Shown here: positions 1-9,782 of the stretch, in pieces
Position numbering within the stretch: position 1 is the first letter of the stretch
Layout of the letters: every line of letters begins with the position of its first letter
Assembly: GCA_007570785.1 (NCBI GenBank)
Contig: ML664183.1
Location: 12,897,778 to 12,961,777, forward strand
Origin: Antilocapra americana
Taxonomy: Eukaryota; Chordata; Mammalia; Artiodactyla; Antilocapridae
Direction: 5' to 3'
Length of the DNA stretch: 64,000 nt
Translations under genes and position numbers: made by a program
Notes under the pieces: generated by a model
The model's database searches: none
What the model was told of the DNA's origin: nothing
What the model saw: the letters and a program-made list of their open reading frames with translations, nothing else

Positions 1-2
1 AC

Positions 3-16
3 TTGACTTTCATCTT
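3..16. repeat. Target-site duplication, copy 1, of the 3'-truncated L1
   Basis: The 14 bases TTGACTTTCATCTT occur here and again at 6134-6147, exactly flanking the L1. This copy abuts a T run, the poly(A) tail of the minus-strand element, so it marks the 3' insertion boundary. Confidence 0.9.
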
Positions 17-2115
17 TTTTTTTTTTTTCGTTTTACTTCTTCTTTTCCAATCTGGATTCCTTTGATTTCTTTATCTGCTCTGATTGCTGTGGCCAAGACT
101 TCCAAGACTATGTTGAAAAGTAGTGGTGAGAGTGGGCACCCTTGTCTTGTTCCTGATTTCAGGGGGAATGCGTCCAGCTTTTCACCATTGAGGATAATGT
201 TTGCTGTGGGTTTGTCATATATAGCTTTTATTATGTTGAGGTATGTTCCTTCTATTCCTACTTTTTGGAGGGTTTTTATCATAAATGAATGTTGAATTTT
301 GTCAAAGGCTTTCTCTGCATCTATTGAGATAATCATGTGATTTTTATTTTTCAATTTGTTAATGTGGTGTATTACATTGATTGATTTACGAATATTGAAG
401 AAACCTTGCATCCCTGGGATAAAGCCTACTTGATCATGATGTATGATCTTTTTGATGTGTTGTTGGATTCTATTTGCTAGAATTTTGTTGAGGATTTTTG
501 CATCTAAGTTCATCAGTGATATTGGCCTGTAGTTTTCTTTTTTTGTGTCATCTTTGTTGGGTTTTGGAATTAGGGTGATGGTGGCCTCATAGAATGAGTT
601 TGGAAGTTTACCTTCGTCTGCAATTTTCTGGAAGAGTTTGAGTAGAATAGGTGTTAGCTCTTCTCTAAATTTTTGGTAGAATTCAGCTGTGAAGCCATCT
701 GGTCCTGGGCTTTTGTTTTTTGGAAGATTTCTGATTACGGTTTCAATTTCCGTGCTTGTGATGGGTCTATTAATATTATCTATCTCTTCCTGGTTTAGTC
801 TTGGAAAGTTGTACTTTTCTAGGAATTTGTCCATTTCATCCAAATTGTCCAGTTTATTTGCATATAGTTGCTGATAATAGTCTCTTATGATCCTTTGTAT
901 TTCTGTGTTTTCTGTTGTGATCTCTCCGTTTTCATTTCTAATTCTGTTGATTTGGTTCTTCTCCCTTTGTTTCTTGATGAGTCTGGCTAATGGTTTGTCA
1001 ATTTTATTTATCTTCTCAAAGAACCAGCTTTTGGCTTGGTTGATTTTTGCTATGGTCACTTTTGTTTCCTTTGCATTTATTTCTGCCCTGATCTTTAAGA
1101 TTTCTTTCCTTCTACTAGACCTGGGCTTCTGCTTCTCTTCCTTTTCTAGTTGCTTTAGGTGTAAAGTAAGGTCATTTATTTGATTTTTTTCTTGTTTCCT
1201 GAGGTGAGCTTGTATTGCTATGAACTTTCCCCTTAGCATTGCTTTCACAGTGTCCCATAGGTTTTGGGCTGTTGTGTTTTCATTTTCATTCGTTTCCATG
1301 CATAACTGAATTTCATTTTTGATTTCTTCTGTGATTTGGTGGTTATTCAGCAGTGTGTTGTTGAGCCTCCATATGTTGGAAGTTTTGAAAGGTTTTCTCC
1401 TGTAGTTGATATCTAATCTCATTGCATTGTGGTCAGAAAAGATGCTTGGGATGATTTCAATATTTTTGAATTTATCAAGGTTAGATTTATGGCCCAGGAT
1501 GTGATCTATCCTGGAGAAGGTCCCGTGTGCACTTGAGAAAAAGGTGAAATTCCTTGTTTTGGGGTGGAATGACCTATAGATATCAATTAGGTCTAGTTGA
1601 TCTATTGTATCATTTAAAGTTTGAATTTCCTTGTTACTTTTCTGTCTAGTTGATCTATCCATTGGTGTGAGTGGTGTATTAAAGTCTCCCACTATTATTG
1701 TGTTGTTGTTGATTTCCCCTTTCATACTTGTTAGCATTTGCCTTACATATTGTGGAGCTCCTATGTTAGGTGCATAAATATTTATAATTGTTATTTCTTC
1801 TTCCTGGATTGATCCTTTGATCATTATGTAATGTCCATCTTTATCTCTTTTCACTGCCTTTATTTTAAAGTCTACTTTATCTGATATGAGTATTGCCACT
1901 CCTGCTTTCTTTTGGTCTTTATTTGCATGGAATATCTTTTTCCAGCCTTTAACTTTCAGTCTATATGTGTCCCTAGGTGTGAGGTGGGTCTCTTGTAGAC
2001 AACATATATAGGGGTCTTGTTTCTGTATCCAATTGGCCAATCTTTGTCTTTTGGTTGGGGCATTCAGCCCGTTTACATTTAAGGTAATTATTGATAAGTA
2101 TGATCCTGTTGCCAT
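10..2115 (-). CDS. L1 ORF2p, truncated: full endonuclease and N-terminal part of reverse transcriptase
   Basis: The frame is open for 701 codons. The apurinic-type endonuclease (residues about 5-235) keeps the expected catalytic residues: N13, E42, D144 with N146, D204, D228 and H229 (in the SDHN motif). The RT domain follows, with the [14 protein letters not shown] (first catalytic Asp) and RQGCPLSP blocks. The frame then runs into the poly(A) tail, giving a Lys/Arg-rich end, just before the FADD block that carries the other two catalytic Asp. A normal L1 ORF2p is about 1,275 residues, so about 45% is missing. Endonuclease activity is conceivable; reverse transcription is not. The start follows ORF1 at 51 bp, as is usual for L1. 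There is no internal stop, which shows youth. Confidence 0.9.
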   Translation of the reverse strand: MATGSYLSIITLNVNGLNAPTKRQRLANWIQKQDPYICCLQETHLTPRDTYRLKVKGWKKIFHANKDQKKAGVAILISDKVDFKIKAVKRDKDGHYIMIKGSIQEEEITIINIYAPNIGAPQYVRQMLTSMKGEINNNTIIVGDFNTPLTPMDRSTRQKSNKEIQTLNDTIDQLDLIDIYRSFHPKTRNFTFFSSAHGTFSRIDHILGHKSNLDKFKNIEIIPSIFSDHNAMRLDINYRRKPFKTSNIWRLNNTLLNNHQITEEIKNEIQLCMETNENENTTAQNLWDTVKAMLRGKFIAIQAHLRKQEKNQINDLTLHLKQLEKEEKQKPRSSRRKEILKIRAEINAKETKVTIAKINQAKSWFFEKINKIDKPLARLIKKQREKNQINRIRNENGEITTENTEIQRIIRDYYQQLYANKLDNLDEMDKFLEKYNFPRLNQEEIDNINRPITSTEIETVIRNLPKNKSPGPDGFTAEFYQKFREELTPILLKLFQKIADEGKLPNSFYEATITLIPKPNKDDTKKENYRPISLMNLDAKILNKILANRIQQHIKKIIHHDQVGFIPGMQGFFNIRKSINVIHHINKLKNKNHMIISIDAEKAFDKIQHSFMIKTLQKVGIEGTYLNIIKAIYDKPTANIILNGEKLDAFPLKSGTRQGCPLSPLLFNIVLEVLATAIRADKEIKGIQIGKEEVKRKKKKR

Positions 2116-2166
2116 TTATTTTATTGTTTTGGGTTCCAGATTATCTATCCCATCCGTGTTTCCTAT

Positions 2167-3093
2167 CTAGGCAAGTTCCTTTAGCATTCGTTGGAGGGCT
2201 GGTTTGGTGTTACTGAATTCTCTCAGTTTCTGCTTGTCTGAGAAAATTTTGAATTCTCCTTCAAATTTGAATGAGATCCTTGCTGGGTACAGTAATCGGG
2301 GTTGTAGATTGTTTTCTTCCATGACTTTAAGAATGCTCTGCCATTCCCTTCTGGCCTGAAGCGATTCTATTGAGAGATCAGTTGTTATCCTTATGGGATT
2401 CCCCTTGTGAGTTATTTTTTGCTTCTCCCTTGCTGCTTTTAATATTTGGTCTTTGTATTTGATATTTGTTAATTTGATTAATATGTGTCTTGGGGTGTCC
2501 CGCTTGGGGTTCATTCTATTTGGGACTCTCTGTGTTTCTTGGACCTGAGTGGCTATTTGCTTCCCTAATTTAGGGAAATTTTCAACAATTATCTCTTCAA
2601 GAATTTTCTGATGGTCTTTCTTTTTGTCTTCTTCTTCTGGGACTCCTATGATTCGAATATTGGTGCGTTTAATATTGTCCCAGAGGTCTCTAAGATTGTC
2701 CTCATTTCTTTTAATTCTTTTTTCATTTTTCCTTTCTGTTTCATTTATTTCTGCCATTCTGTCTTCTACCTCACTTATCCTGTCTTCTATCTCTGTTATT
2801 CTACTGTTGGTTCCCTCCAGGGTGTTTTTTATCTCATTTATTGCATTATTTATTGTATTTTGTCTCTTTTTCATTTCTTCTAAGTCCTTGTTAAAGCTTA
2901 CCTGCATCTTCTCAATCCTTGCCTGCAGGTTATTGAACTGCAGCTCCAACTTATTTTCCAGGTTTTGGATCATATTCACTATCCTTATTCGGAATTCTTT
3001 GTCAGGTAGACATCCTATCTCTTCGTCTTTTGTTTGGTCTAGGGGGTATTTATCCTGTTCCTTTACTTGCTGGGTATTTCTCTGCCTTTTCAT
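2167..3093 (-). CDS. L1 ORF1p, intact RNA-binding protein
   Basis: 308 codons, uninterrupted and close to the usual ruminant L1 ORF1 length. Residues about 35-150 are a Glu/Lys/Asn-rich heptad region fitting the trimerising coiled coil. After this comes the RRM-like and C-terminal nucleic-acid-binding part, with recognisable family blocks such as IRIIGVPEEE, TPRHILIKL and ARRE(W). The protein packages L1 RNA into ribonucleoprotein particles in the cytoplasm and acts as a chaperone. The ATG at 3093 has A at -3 and is the first in a long frame. The gene is the first cistron of the element, 51 bp before ORF2. Confidence 0.92.
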   Translation of the reverse strand: MKRQRNTQQVKEQDKYPLDQTKDEEIGCLPDKEFRIRIVNMIQNLENKLELQFNNLQARIEKMQVSFNKDLEEMKKRQNTINNAINEIKNTLEGTNSRITEIEDRISEVEDRMAEINETERKNEKRIKRNEDNLRDLWDNIKRTNIRIIGVPEEEDKKKDHQKILEEIIVENFPKLGKQIATQVQETQRVPNRMNPKRDTPRHILIKLTNIKYKDQILKAAREKQKITHKGNPIRITTDLSIESLQARREWQSILKVMEENNLQPRLLYPARISFKFEGEFKIFSDKQKLREFSNTKPALQRMLKELA

Positions 3094-3940
3094 CTTGTTT
3101 ATCTTGCTGTGTTGCCCCTTTATTGTGGGGGTTCCTCACTATGGGAGGGGTTAGATGTGTGGTTTGTAGAAGTTTCCTGGATGGGAAAGCTTGTGTGGTG
3201 TTCTGGTGGGTGGATCTGGGTTTCCTCACTGTAACTAACAATGGAGTGTCCAGTAAAGAGATTTGAGGTGTTGGTGGACTTGGTGTGACCTTGGGCAACC
3301 TGTGTATTGAAGCTCCTGGCAGTGTTCCTACGTTGCTGGGGAATTTGCTTGGTATATCTTACTCTGGAGCTTGTTGGCCCTTGGGGGTTGATTAATTTCA
3401 GTTTTGGTATGGAGGAGGTTGATGAGTTCCTACTCCTGGATCCAGGAGTTTTCTGGAATTCTCAGGGTCTGGGTTTAGTCTTCTGTCTTCCAGTAGCCTC
3501 AGGGCTCTTTTATCTCTGCAGTGATGGTGGCAGAACCTCTAGTTTAGTGATGAGAAGTTTCTTCACAGTGAGGGACACCCTGTCAGGTACACAGAGTTAC
3601 ATGGCATGGACCAGAAGGAGAAGAGAGGAATCCGATGGTCAGGGAGTGAAGTGGCCAGTGATTGCTCTTCTCTGTGCCCTCCACAGCCTGGATCCCTTGG
3701 AGATGTTCACAGAGTTATATCGAAATGTGAAGAGTGTGGAAGGAGACAGAATTGACCAGAGAGAGAAAGGAGAGAGTCAGATGGATAGAGACAGATCCAG
3801 CCAGTGGTCAGTTATTTCAGTGTTCTTCACAGCTGGTAACTCTCAAGCAGAGTCCCAGAGTTGGGTAGAGAATATAAGAGGAAGAGGACGTTGAAGGTGT
3901 CTTGGTAGGAGAAGAAAAGAGAAAAGAAAAAAAAAAATGA

Positions 3941-4330
3941 GAGACAAGAATGGGGAGAGAGCAGTCAAGCCAATGATCTCACTCCCAGGTAACGATGGGT
4001 ACTGGAGCTTGGATCCTTAAAGGTACAAAGTTGATACCCAATACTAATAGGCAAAGATTAAAAATCTAGAGTAAAGACGGGATTCTCAAAATACTGTTAC
4101 AAAGAAAAAGATAGAAAGAAAGATAAGGAAGAGAAAGAAAAACAAAAACAAAAACAAAAAAAAAGAGGAGAAACAAGAATGGGGAGAGAGCAGTCAAGCC
4201 AATGATCTCACTCCCAGGTAGCAATGGGTACTGGAGCTTGGATCCTTAAAGGTACAAAGTTGATACCAAATACTAATAAGCAAAGATTAAAAATCTAGAG
4301 TAAAGATTGGATTCTCAAAAGTACTATTAT
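3941..4330. repeat. Imperfect tandem duplication in L1 5' UTR (about 229-bp period)
   Basis: A block starting near 3941 (ACAAGAATGGGGAGAGAGCA…) and ending near 4100 recurs at about 4170-4330 with few mismatches. The two copies are joined by variable A-rich sequence. Confidence 0.85.
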
Positions 4331-4502
4331 GAAAAAAAGAAAGAAAGAATGATAAAGAAGAAAATACAACAACACCAACACCAAAAACAACAACAAAAAT
4401 CAGTAAAAAAAAAAAAATTTTAAAAAAAGGGGAATAAAGTGGAGATATAAAAGGTAAGAAAGGAGATAGGACGGAGAATGCAATAAGGGAGAAAGAGGAG
4501 AT

Positions 4503-4735
4503 TAAAAAAAAAGGGAAAATAAAAATAAAGGAAAAGAAAGAAAAAAAAAGAAAATAACAGGGTTATAGGGGACTTAAAAATTCTAAAAAAAAATAAAATT
4601 CTAAAAAAAATAAAATAAAATTCTAAAAAAAAGGGAAAATAAAAATAAAGGAAAAGAAAGAAAGAAAAAAAAGAAAATAACAAGGTTATAGGGGACTTAA
4701 AAATTCTAAAAAAAACAAAAGGGATATAAAAAAGT
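4503..4735. repeat. A-rich duplicated block in L1 5' UTR
   Basis: About 90 bp containing GGGAAAATAAAAATAAAGG and GGTTATAGGGGACTTAAA appears twice, at about 4503-4592 and 4621-4712. The copies are separated by AAATTCT/poly(A) units. Confidence 0.8.
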
Positions 4736-5230
4736 TTTAAAAATTTAAAAGATGTTCCTAGTACAGTGATAACTAACGCTTTCTCTGGTGCTGATGCGTA
4801 CGGCGAGGGGTCAGTTTATTTTTCAGACAATTCCTTGGGTCCAGCTTGTACTTCTCATGGTCTATAGACTCCTTTCTATGCAGTCTGCGCCACCTGCAGG
4901 GATTTAATCTGCTACTCCTGTCAGTTCCAAAGCTGTTGCCTCTGCTAGCTTAAGCGTCTTCTGTTTGCTGGTCTTTTATGTGTCTATTCAGCGCTCTGGA
5001 GTTTGCCCTGCTCCTGCTGAGTGCGCTTCCCCCGCCCCTTCTGCTCGGCTCTCTGTCGTCTGCCCGGCGCAGTTGGGGAGTGTGGCTTCTCCCCTCCCCC
5101 GGCCCAACCGCTCGGCTTTCCTGACGTGCAGCTAAGCACGTCTTTTTAGGTGTGCAGAGCGCCGATCCGTCCAGAATCCCCAGTAGTCTTGGTTAGCACC
5201 TAGCTCTGTGCGCAATTTGGCCAAGGAAGC

Positions 5231-5575
5231 CTCGCCGGGGCTGGGCTATGCCCGCTGGTCTAGGGCAGGGGTTGGGTCTGTCCGCAGCCCGAAGGCGCCC
5301 AGCTCCGCCCAGCCAGCCGCCTCCCTGCCGACTCCGCCTCACCCTTTGGTCTCGCTGGGGCTGGGTTATGCCCGCTGCACTCGGGCGGGGGCTGGGCCGG
5401 TCCGCAGCCCACAGGCGCCCAGATCTCCTCGGCCGGCCGCCTCCCTGCCGACTCTGCACGCCCTTTGTTCTGTGGCACCCGACCGGCCGCCTCTCTGCCG
5501 ACTCTGCACGCCCTTTGTTCTGTGCCACCCGGCCAGCCGCCTCTCTGCCGACTCCACACCTCTCCTTGTTCTGCG
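5231..5575. repeat. GC-rich promoter-type repeats: 120-bp unit x2, then 50-bp unit x3
   Basis: A 120-bp unit starting with the CTCGCYGGGGCTGGG motif occurs at 5231 and 5351. A 50-bp unit (GGCCGCCTCYCTGCCGACTC…) follows at about 5431, 5481 and 5531. CpG dinucleotides are frequent here, unlike the rest of the window. Such arrays resemble monomeric L1 promoters. Long open frames on both strands here reflect the GC-rich repeat. Confidence 0.85.
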
Positions 5576-6133
5576 TGGGCCTGGCAGGGGGGCTCTTCCT
5601 GGGGAAGGCTACTTCTCAGTCTATCTCCGGTTAGCCCCCTGGGTTGGGTTGCTCAGGCTGCTCCGTTCCCTGAGCGCGCGGCCCGCCCCTCCCTGAGCAG
5701 TTCACTTTGGCTAGTGGGGGGTGGGGCGTCCTCCGCTTCCCTGTGCCTTCCAGCCAGAAATGTAGCTTGCAGGGCTTAATTATTAATCTGCTTTTACTCC
5801 CAGCTATCTTGCTCTCCAAGATTCACCGCAAATCCGCCCGAGAGAATGCTCCCTGGTATTCGGAAACCTTTCTCCTCTTTTTTTTTTTTTTTTCCTATTT
5901 ATTCCAGACTCCCCTCAACTCTGTCTCTCCCTTTACTTTTTTCTCTCTTTTTTCTTTTGTCCTACCTCCTCTCATCGGCAATGGGCCGTCCCTTCAGATT
6001 CCCGATGTCCTCTGCCAGCGTTTAGATCCTGTTTTATGGAGTTTGCGCGGTCTTTAAAAGTTCTTTTGGTGTATTTATTGGGGAGAGAGTGGTTTCCCCG
6101 TCCTATTCCTCCGCCATCTTAGTTCCCCTCCTG

Positions 6134-6147
6134 TTGACTTTCATCTT
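6134..6147. repeat. Target-site duplication, copy 2, of the 3'-truncated L1
   Basis: Identical 14-bp match to 3-16. It lies directly outside the L1 5' end. Confidence 0.9.
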
Positions 6148-6360
6148 GATGCAACTGTTTTTTAGTTTGTTGGTCCTTGCTGAGTTACTTCACTTAACTC
6201 AGCCCCCATTTCCTACCCTATAAAATCGACATAATCATGATTAGACTTAGTTCTCAGGACTTTGTAAAGATTGTGTAAATTGCTTATTGGAGTGCCTTGC
6301 ACATGGTTAGCAATCAATAAATGGTAGCTTTAAAATTGTTTTTCTCCTTTATACTTACAA
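6148..6360. other. Intergenic, no gene seen
   Basis: AT-rich sequence with no recognised exon. 6250-6330 has a MIR/L2-like tail (GTGCCTTGCACATGGTTAGCAATCAATAAATG), probably an old repeat end on the plus strand. Confidence 0.4.
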
Positions 6361-6371
6361 GTTTTGTTTTA

Positions 6372-6501
6372 TTAAAAAATTTTTTTTTGGCCACGCTGAA
6401 TAGGTTGCAGGGTCTTGGTTCACTGACCAGGGATTGAACCTGTATCTCCCCACACAGTGGAAGCACAGCATCCTAACCACTGGATCACCAGGGAATTCCC
6501 T
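6372..6501 (-). mobile_element. CHR-type tRNA-derived SINE
   Basis: Starts with the T-rich tail and GGCCACGCTG, and ends with CACTGGATCACCAGGGAATTCCC. This is the reverse complement of the artiodactyl CHR SINE head. About 130 bp, diverged. Confidence 0.75.
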
Positions 6502-7105
6502 AGATTTTTAGTTTTAAGGATGAGAATAGAAGACCTTTTTAGCCTTTCCAATTCTTGGAAATCACTCCAGAACCAAACAAAAGCAAACCAATGAGGTACA
6601 AAAACAAACTTTATCTTTGATGAAATTGTAAATCCCAACTACTCCTGTCAAAAAGCAGATAATGGAGTGGGAACTAACCAAGTAGAAGCAAGGTAAAAAT
6701 ACAAGTCCCCAGAGAAGTGAGAACTACTGAGACTGGGAGTCATAACACCTCAGAAGGTGGGGTGAAAGCAAGTTAGTTTGAGTTTTTTCAAAGACCATTT
6801 AGACAAAACCACCAACAACAATCAAGACTCCTTCACTCCCACAGGATACCAGAGGTGTATTCTCCGAGAAATTGAACCTGAGAAGTTCAGAACTTAAGAG
6901 CAGTAAGCACGTGGAGGGCAGCAGTTGAGGGCTAGACTGAAAGTGAGAGTAGTAGAGGACCGCTTGCTGTCACTAGTCAGGGAGAGACCTAGTCCCTCTA
7001 CCTGCTCTCAAGAACACCTGCAGTTTGTTCACCCCTGACAGTAGATGGCAGGGCTGTTTGGGGAGAACACTGAGTGGCTTGAAAACTGCCTGGAATGTTA
7101 CATTG

Positions 7106-7250
7106 GGTTATTTGTTCCTGGTGGCTCAGATGGTAAAGAATCCACCTGCAATGCACCTGGGTGCTATCCCTGGGTGGGGAAGATCCCCTGGAGGAGGGCA
7201 TGGCAACCCACTCCAGTATTTTTGCCTGGAGAATCTCTGTGGACACAGGT
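7106..7250 (+). mobile_element. Bov-tA SINE, 3' part altered
   Basis: Contains CTGGTGGCTCAGATGGTAAAGAATCC, GGGAAGATCCCCTGGAGGAG and CCACTCCAGTATTTTTGCCTGG, in the order of the ruminant Bov-tA consensus. The usual GGACACGACTGAGCGAC end is lost after about 7240. Confidence 0.85.
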
Positions 7251-7439
7251 CATCCCTCCAGGAAAAGTTGGCTCTCTATCTCTTCACTACACAGTGAGGT
7301 GCACCAGTTGACAAGCACTTCTCATCCCTCCAGAGCTCCTAGTCAGCTGTTTAGTGCATTGTTTTTAAATATGAAAAGATAACCAAGGATCATCAGGCTC
7401 TCAAGGAAAAGAGCTCAAAGGAAACAAAGCAACGCATGG

Positions 7440-8060
7440 AGTAAAAGAAAACATTAAAAAAAAAACTCATACTATTCTGAGAAGATATTACATCCACAAG
7501 CCAAGGTCAAGGACAGGATGCTATTGCTAGTTGGAAAATTTAAAGAATAATTAAGAGCACTTAGAAATTCAAAACAGGATAGTCAGAATGAAAATTGCAA
7601 CAGAAGGGTCAAAAGTTAGAGTCAAGTAACTCTTGAAAAAGTGTTGGATCATCAAAGGGAGAACATAAGAAAATTAAAGCATTGATTCAGGGGATTATAT
7701 ATCTGACTAATAGAAATAGCCAAAAAAAAAAAAAAAAGCAAAGCAAGGAAAGAGATCAAATGAAGGGGATAAAATTATCAAGAAACAATTTAAGGAAATT
7801 TCCTATAAACAAAGAGAATGAGTCTTATGATTGAAAGAGCCCACTAAGTATCCATCACATGGTCACACAGTTTCAGAATACCAAAGCTAAAGCGAAGTTC
7901 CTAAAAACATTCAGAGAAAATGCATGTCATGGTCAAAGGATCGGGTTTAAATGGCGTTGGCCTTCTCAACGGCAGCATTAGAAGCAAAACACAATGAAGT
8001 AATGCTTTAAAATTCTGCAGGAAAATAATTTCTGAGCACGAATTCTTTCAGTCAAGTGTA
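7440..8060 (+). mobile_element. Old L1/HAL1-like fragment
   Basis: Recognisable as decayed L1-lineage sequence. The 7915-8060 part (CTTCTCAACGGCAGCATTAGAAGC…, AATTCTGCAGGAAAATAATTTCTGAGC) matches the HAL1/L1M block that follows ORF1. It is interrupted by the younger L1 at 8073-9243 and seems to resume near 9256. Confidence 0.5.
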
Positions 8061-8072
8061 AGCAGAATATAT
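8061..8072. repeat. Target-site duplication, copy 1, of L1 8073-9243
   Basis: AGCAGAATATAT, repeated exactly at 9244-9255. Confidence 0.85.
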
Positions 8073-9243
8073 ATATATTTTTTCTTTATTTTATTTTTTT
8101 TAAATTTATTTTTTAAAAATTTTCTTTACATTATTGTGTTGGTTTTGCCATACATTGACATGAATCTGCCATGAGTATACATATGTTCCCCTTCCAGAAC
8201 CCCCCCTCCCTCCCAATTCCTTCCCCCTGGGTCATCCCGGTGCACCAGCCCTGAGCATCAAACCTGGGCTGGCAATTGATTTCAGATATGATAATTAACA
8301 TGCTTCAATGCCATTCTCCCATATCATCCCACCCTTGCCCTCTCCCATAGAGTCCAAAAGACTGTTCTATACACCTGCGTTTCTTTTGCTGTCTCGCATA
8401 CAGGGTTCTCATTATCATCTTTCTAAATTCCATATATATGCGTTAGTATACTGTATTTTTGTTTTTCTTTCTGGCTTATTTCACTCTGTATAATAGGCTC
8501 CAGTTCCATCCACCTGAGTAGAACTGATTCAAATGAATTCTTTTTAATGGCTGAGTAATATTCCATTGTGTATGTGTACCACAGCTTTCTTATCCATTCG
8601 TCTGTTGATGGACATCTAGGTTGCTTCCATGTCCTGGCTATTGTGAACAATGCGGCGATGAACATTGGGGTACACGTGTCTCTTTCAATTCTGGTTTCCT
8701 TGGTGTGTATGCCCAGCAGTGGGATTGCTGGGTCATATGGCAGTTCTATTTTCAGTTTTTTAAGGAATCTCCACACTGTTTTCCATAGTGGCTGTACTAG
8801 TTTGCATTCCCACCAACAGTGTAAGAAGGGTTCCCTTTTCTCCACATCCTCTCCAGCATTTATTGCTTGTAGACTTTTGGATGGCAGCCATTCTGACTGG
8901 TGTAAAGTGGTACCTCATTATGATTTTGATTTGCATTTCTCTGATAACGAGTGATGTTGAGCATCTTTTCATGTGTTTGTTAGCCATTTTTATGTCTTCT
9001 TTGGAGAAATGTCTGTTTAGTTCTTTGGCCCACTTTTTGATTGGGTCGTTTATTTTTCTGGAATGGAGCTGCAGGAGTTGCTTGTATATTTTTGAGATTA
9101 ATTGTTTGTCCGTTGCTTCACTTGCTATTATTTTCTCCCATTCTGAAGGCTGCCTTTTCACCTTGCTTTTAGTCTCCTTTGTTGTGCAGAAGCTTTTCAT
9201 TTTAATTAGGTTCCGTTTATTTGTGCTTTTATTTCCAATATTC
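8073..9243 (-). mobile_element. 5'-truncated ruminant L1 (3' UTR and end of ORF2)
   Basis: About 1.17 kb. It runs from an A/T-rich tail through the 3' UTR (GTTTTGCCATACATTGACATGAATC…) into the C-terminal end of ORF2, whose reading frame is broken into two pieces (8845-8423 and 9269-8760). A 12-bp duplication flanks it. This is a standard dead-on-arrival insertion. Confidence 0.9.
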
Positions 9244-9255
9244 AGCAGAATATAT
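9244..9255. repeat. Target-site duplication, copy 2, of L1 8073-9243
   Basis: AGCAGAATATAT, matching 8061-8072. Confidence 0.85.
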
Positions 9256-9282
9256 TTTAAAACATACAAAGTTTTGAAACTT

Positions 9283-9495
9283 CCATGGTAGTCCAGGGGT
9301 TAAGAATCCACCTTCCAATGCAGAAGATGCACCTTCCCTCCCTGGTCAGGGAGCTAGGATCGTGCATGCTGTGGGGCTACCGAACCTGAGCCCCACAGCT
9401 ACAAAGCCTGCATGTTCTGGAGCCCACACACCACAGTGAAAGATCCCACGTACCTAAATAAGACCCGATGCAGCCACAAATAAATATTAAAAAAA
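9283..9495 (+). mobile_element. CHR-type SINE
   Basis: Begins CTTCCATGGTAGTCCAGGGGTTAAGAATCC and ends in an A-rich tail (AAATATTAAAAAAATAAAA). The imperfect flanks AAAACATACAAAGTTT (about 9259) and AAAACCTACAAAGTTT (about 9496) look like its target-site duplication. Confidence 0.85.
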
Positions 9496-9782
9496 TAAAA
9501 CCTACAAAGTTTCAAAAAAACTATTTTTGTGCAAGAGTATGTATTCAGAGAGAGGGAGAGAAAGACAGACAGAAACAAAAGACAAAAGAAGAAAAAATCA
9601 GGAAAGGAAAAAGGAAGCCAGTACCAGGACCACCTCAATGGAGATTTCATGTGAACTAGAGAACAATCCTCCTTTGTAAGGATAAATTAGGAAAAAAGAT
9701 CCCCTCTGAGCAGTTGCAGCTGCCAGGATGCCCAGCTTGGTAAGCCAAGGGTAGACTAGATTTCTAGTCTCTGCCCCATCAG

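Larger units (their letters stand above)
15..6133 (-). mobile_element. Young ruminant L1 with complete 5' end and 3' end truncated inside ORF2
   Basis: Read on the minus strand, the element starts near 6133 with the typical L1 5' end (…AACTAAGATGGCGG…). It has about 3 kb of 5' UTR, an intact ORF1 (3093-2167), a 51-bp spacer and ORF2 from 2115. ORF2 does not reach its usual end: after the position that precedes the FADD motif in normal copies, the sequence turns into a run of A (T on plus, 15-28). The missing parts are the rest of the RT, the C-terminal Cys-rich region and the 3' UTR. Perfect 14-bp target-site duplications on both sides show that this is one complete insertion and not a later deletion. 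Open ORFs and an exact duplication indicate a recent event. The likely cause is retrotransposition of a transcript polyadenylated early, within ORF2. Confidence 0.9.
3094..6133 (-). promoter_or_regulatory. L1 5' UTR with internal promoter region
   Basis: About 3 kb between the L1 5' end and the ORF1 start. The distal part (about 4980-5720) is GC- and CpG-rich with short tandem units, as expected of the internal L1 promoter. The middle part (about 3900-4740) is A-rich on the plus strand with duplicated blocks. Promoter activity is inferred from element structure. Transcription would run leftward, the same direction as MARCHF5 but about 13 kb beyond its 3' end. Confidence 0.75.

Noticed and set aside
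62..1183. Plus-strand open frames at 62-295, 689-874 and 887-1183
   Set aside because: They lie antisense to the intact L1 ORF2 and are mirror images of it.
2611..3298. Plus-strand frames opposite L1 ORF1 and the minus-strand frame 3298-3050
   Set aside because: Antisense or out-of-frame reflections of ORF1 and its leader; no domain seen.
4420..4683. Phe-rich 87-codon minus-strand frame
   Set aside because: Translation of an A/T low-complexity tract.
5231..5575. CRISPR-like array because of regular 50-bp units
   Set aside because: Units are directly abutting without unique spacers, in a mammalian L1 promoter; no cas genes.
5193..5819. Many overlapping long frames on both strands, rich in Pro, Arg and Ala
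   Set aside because: Produced by the GC-rich tandem repeats of the L1 5' UTR, which are poor in stop codons.
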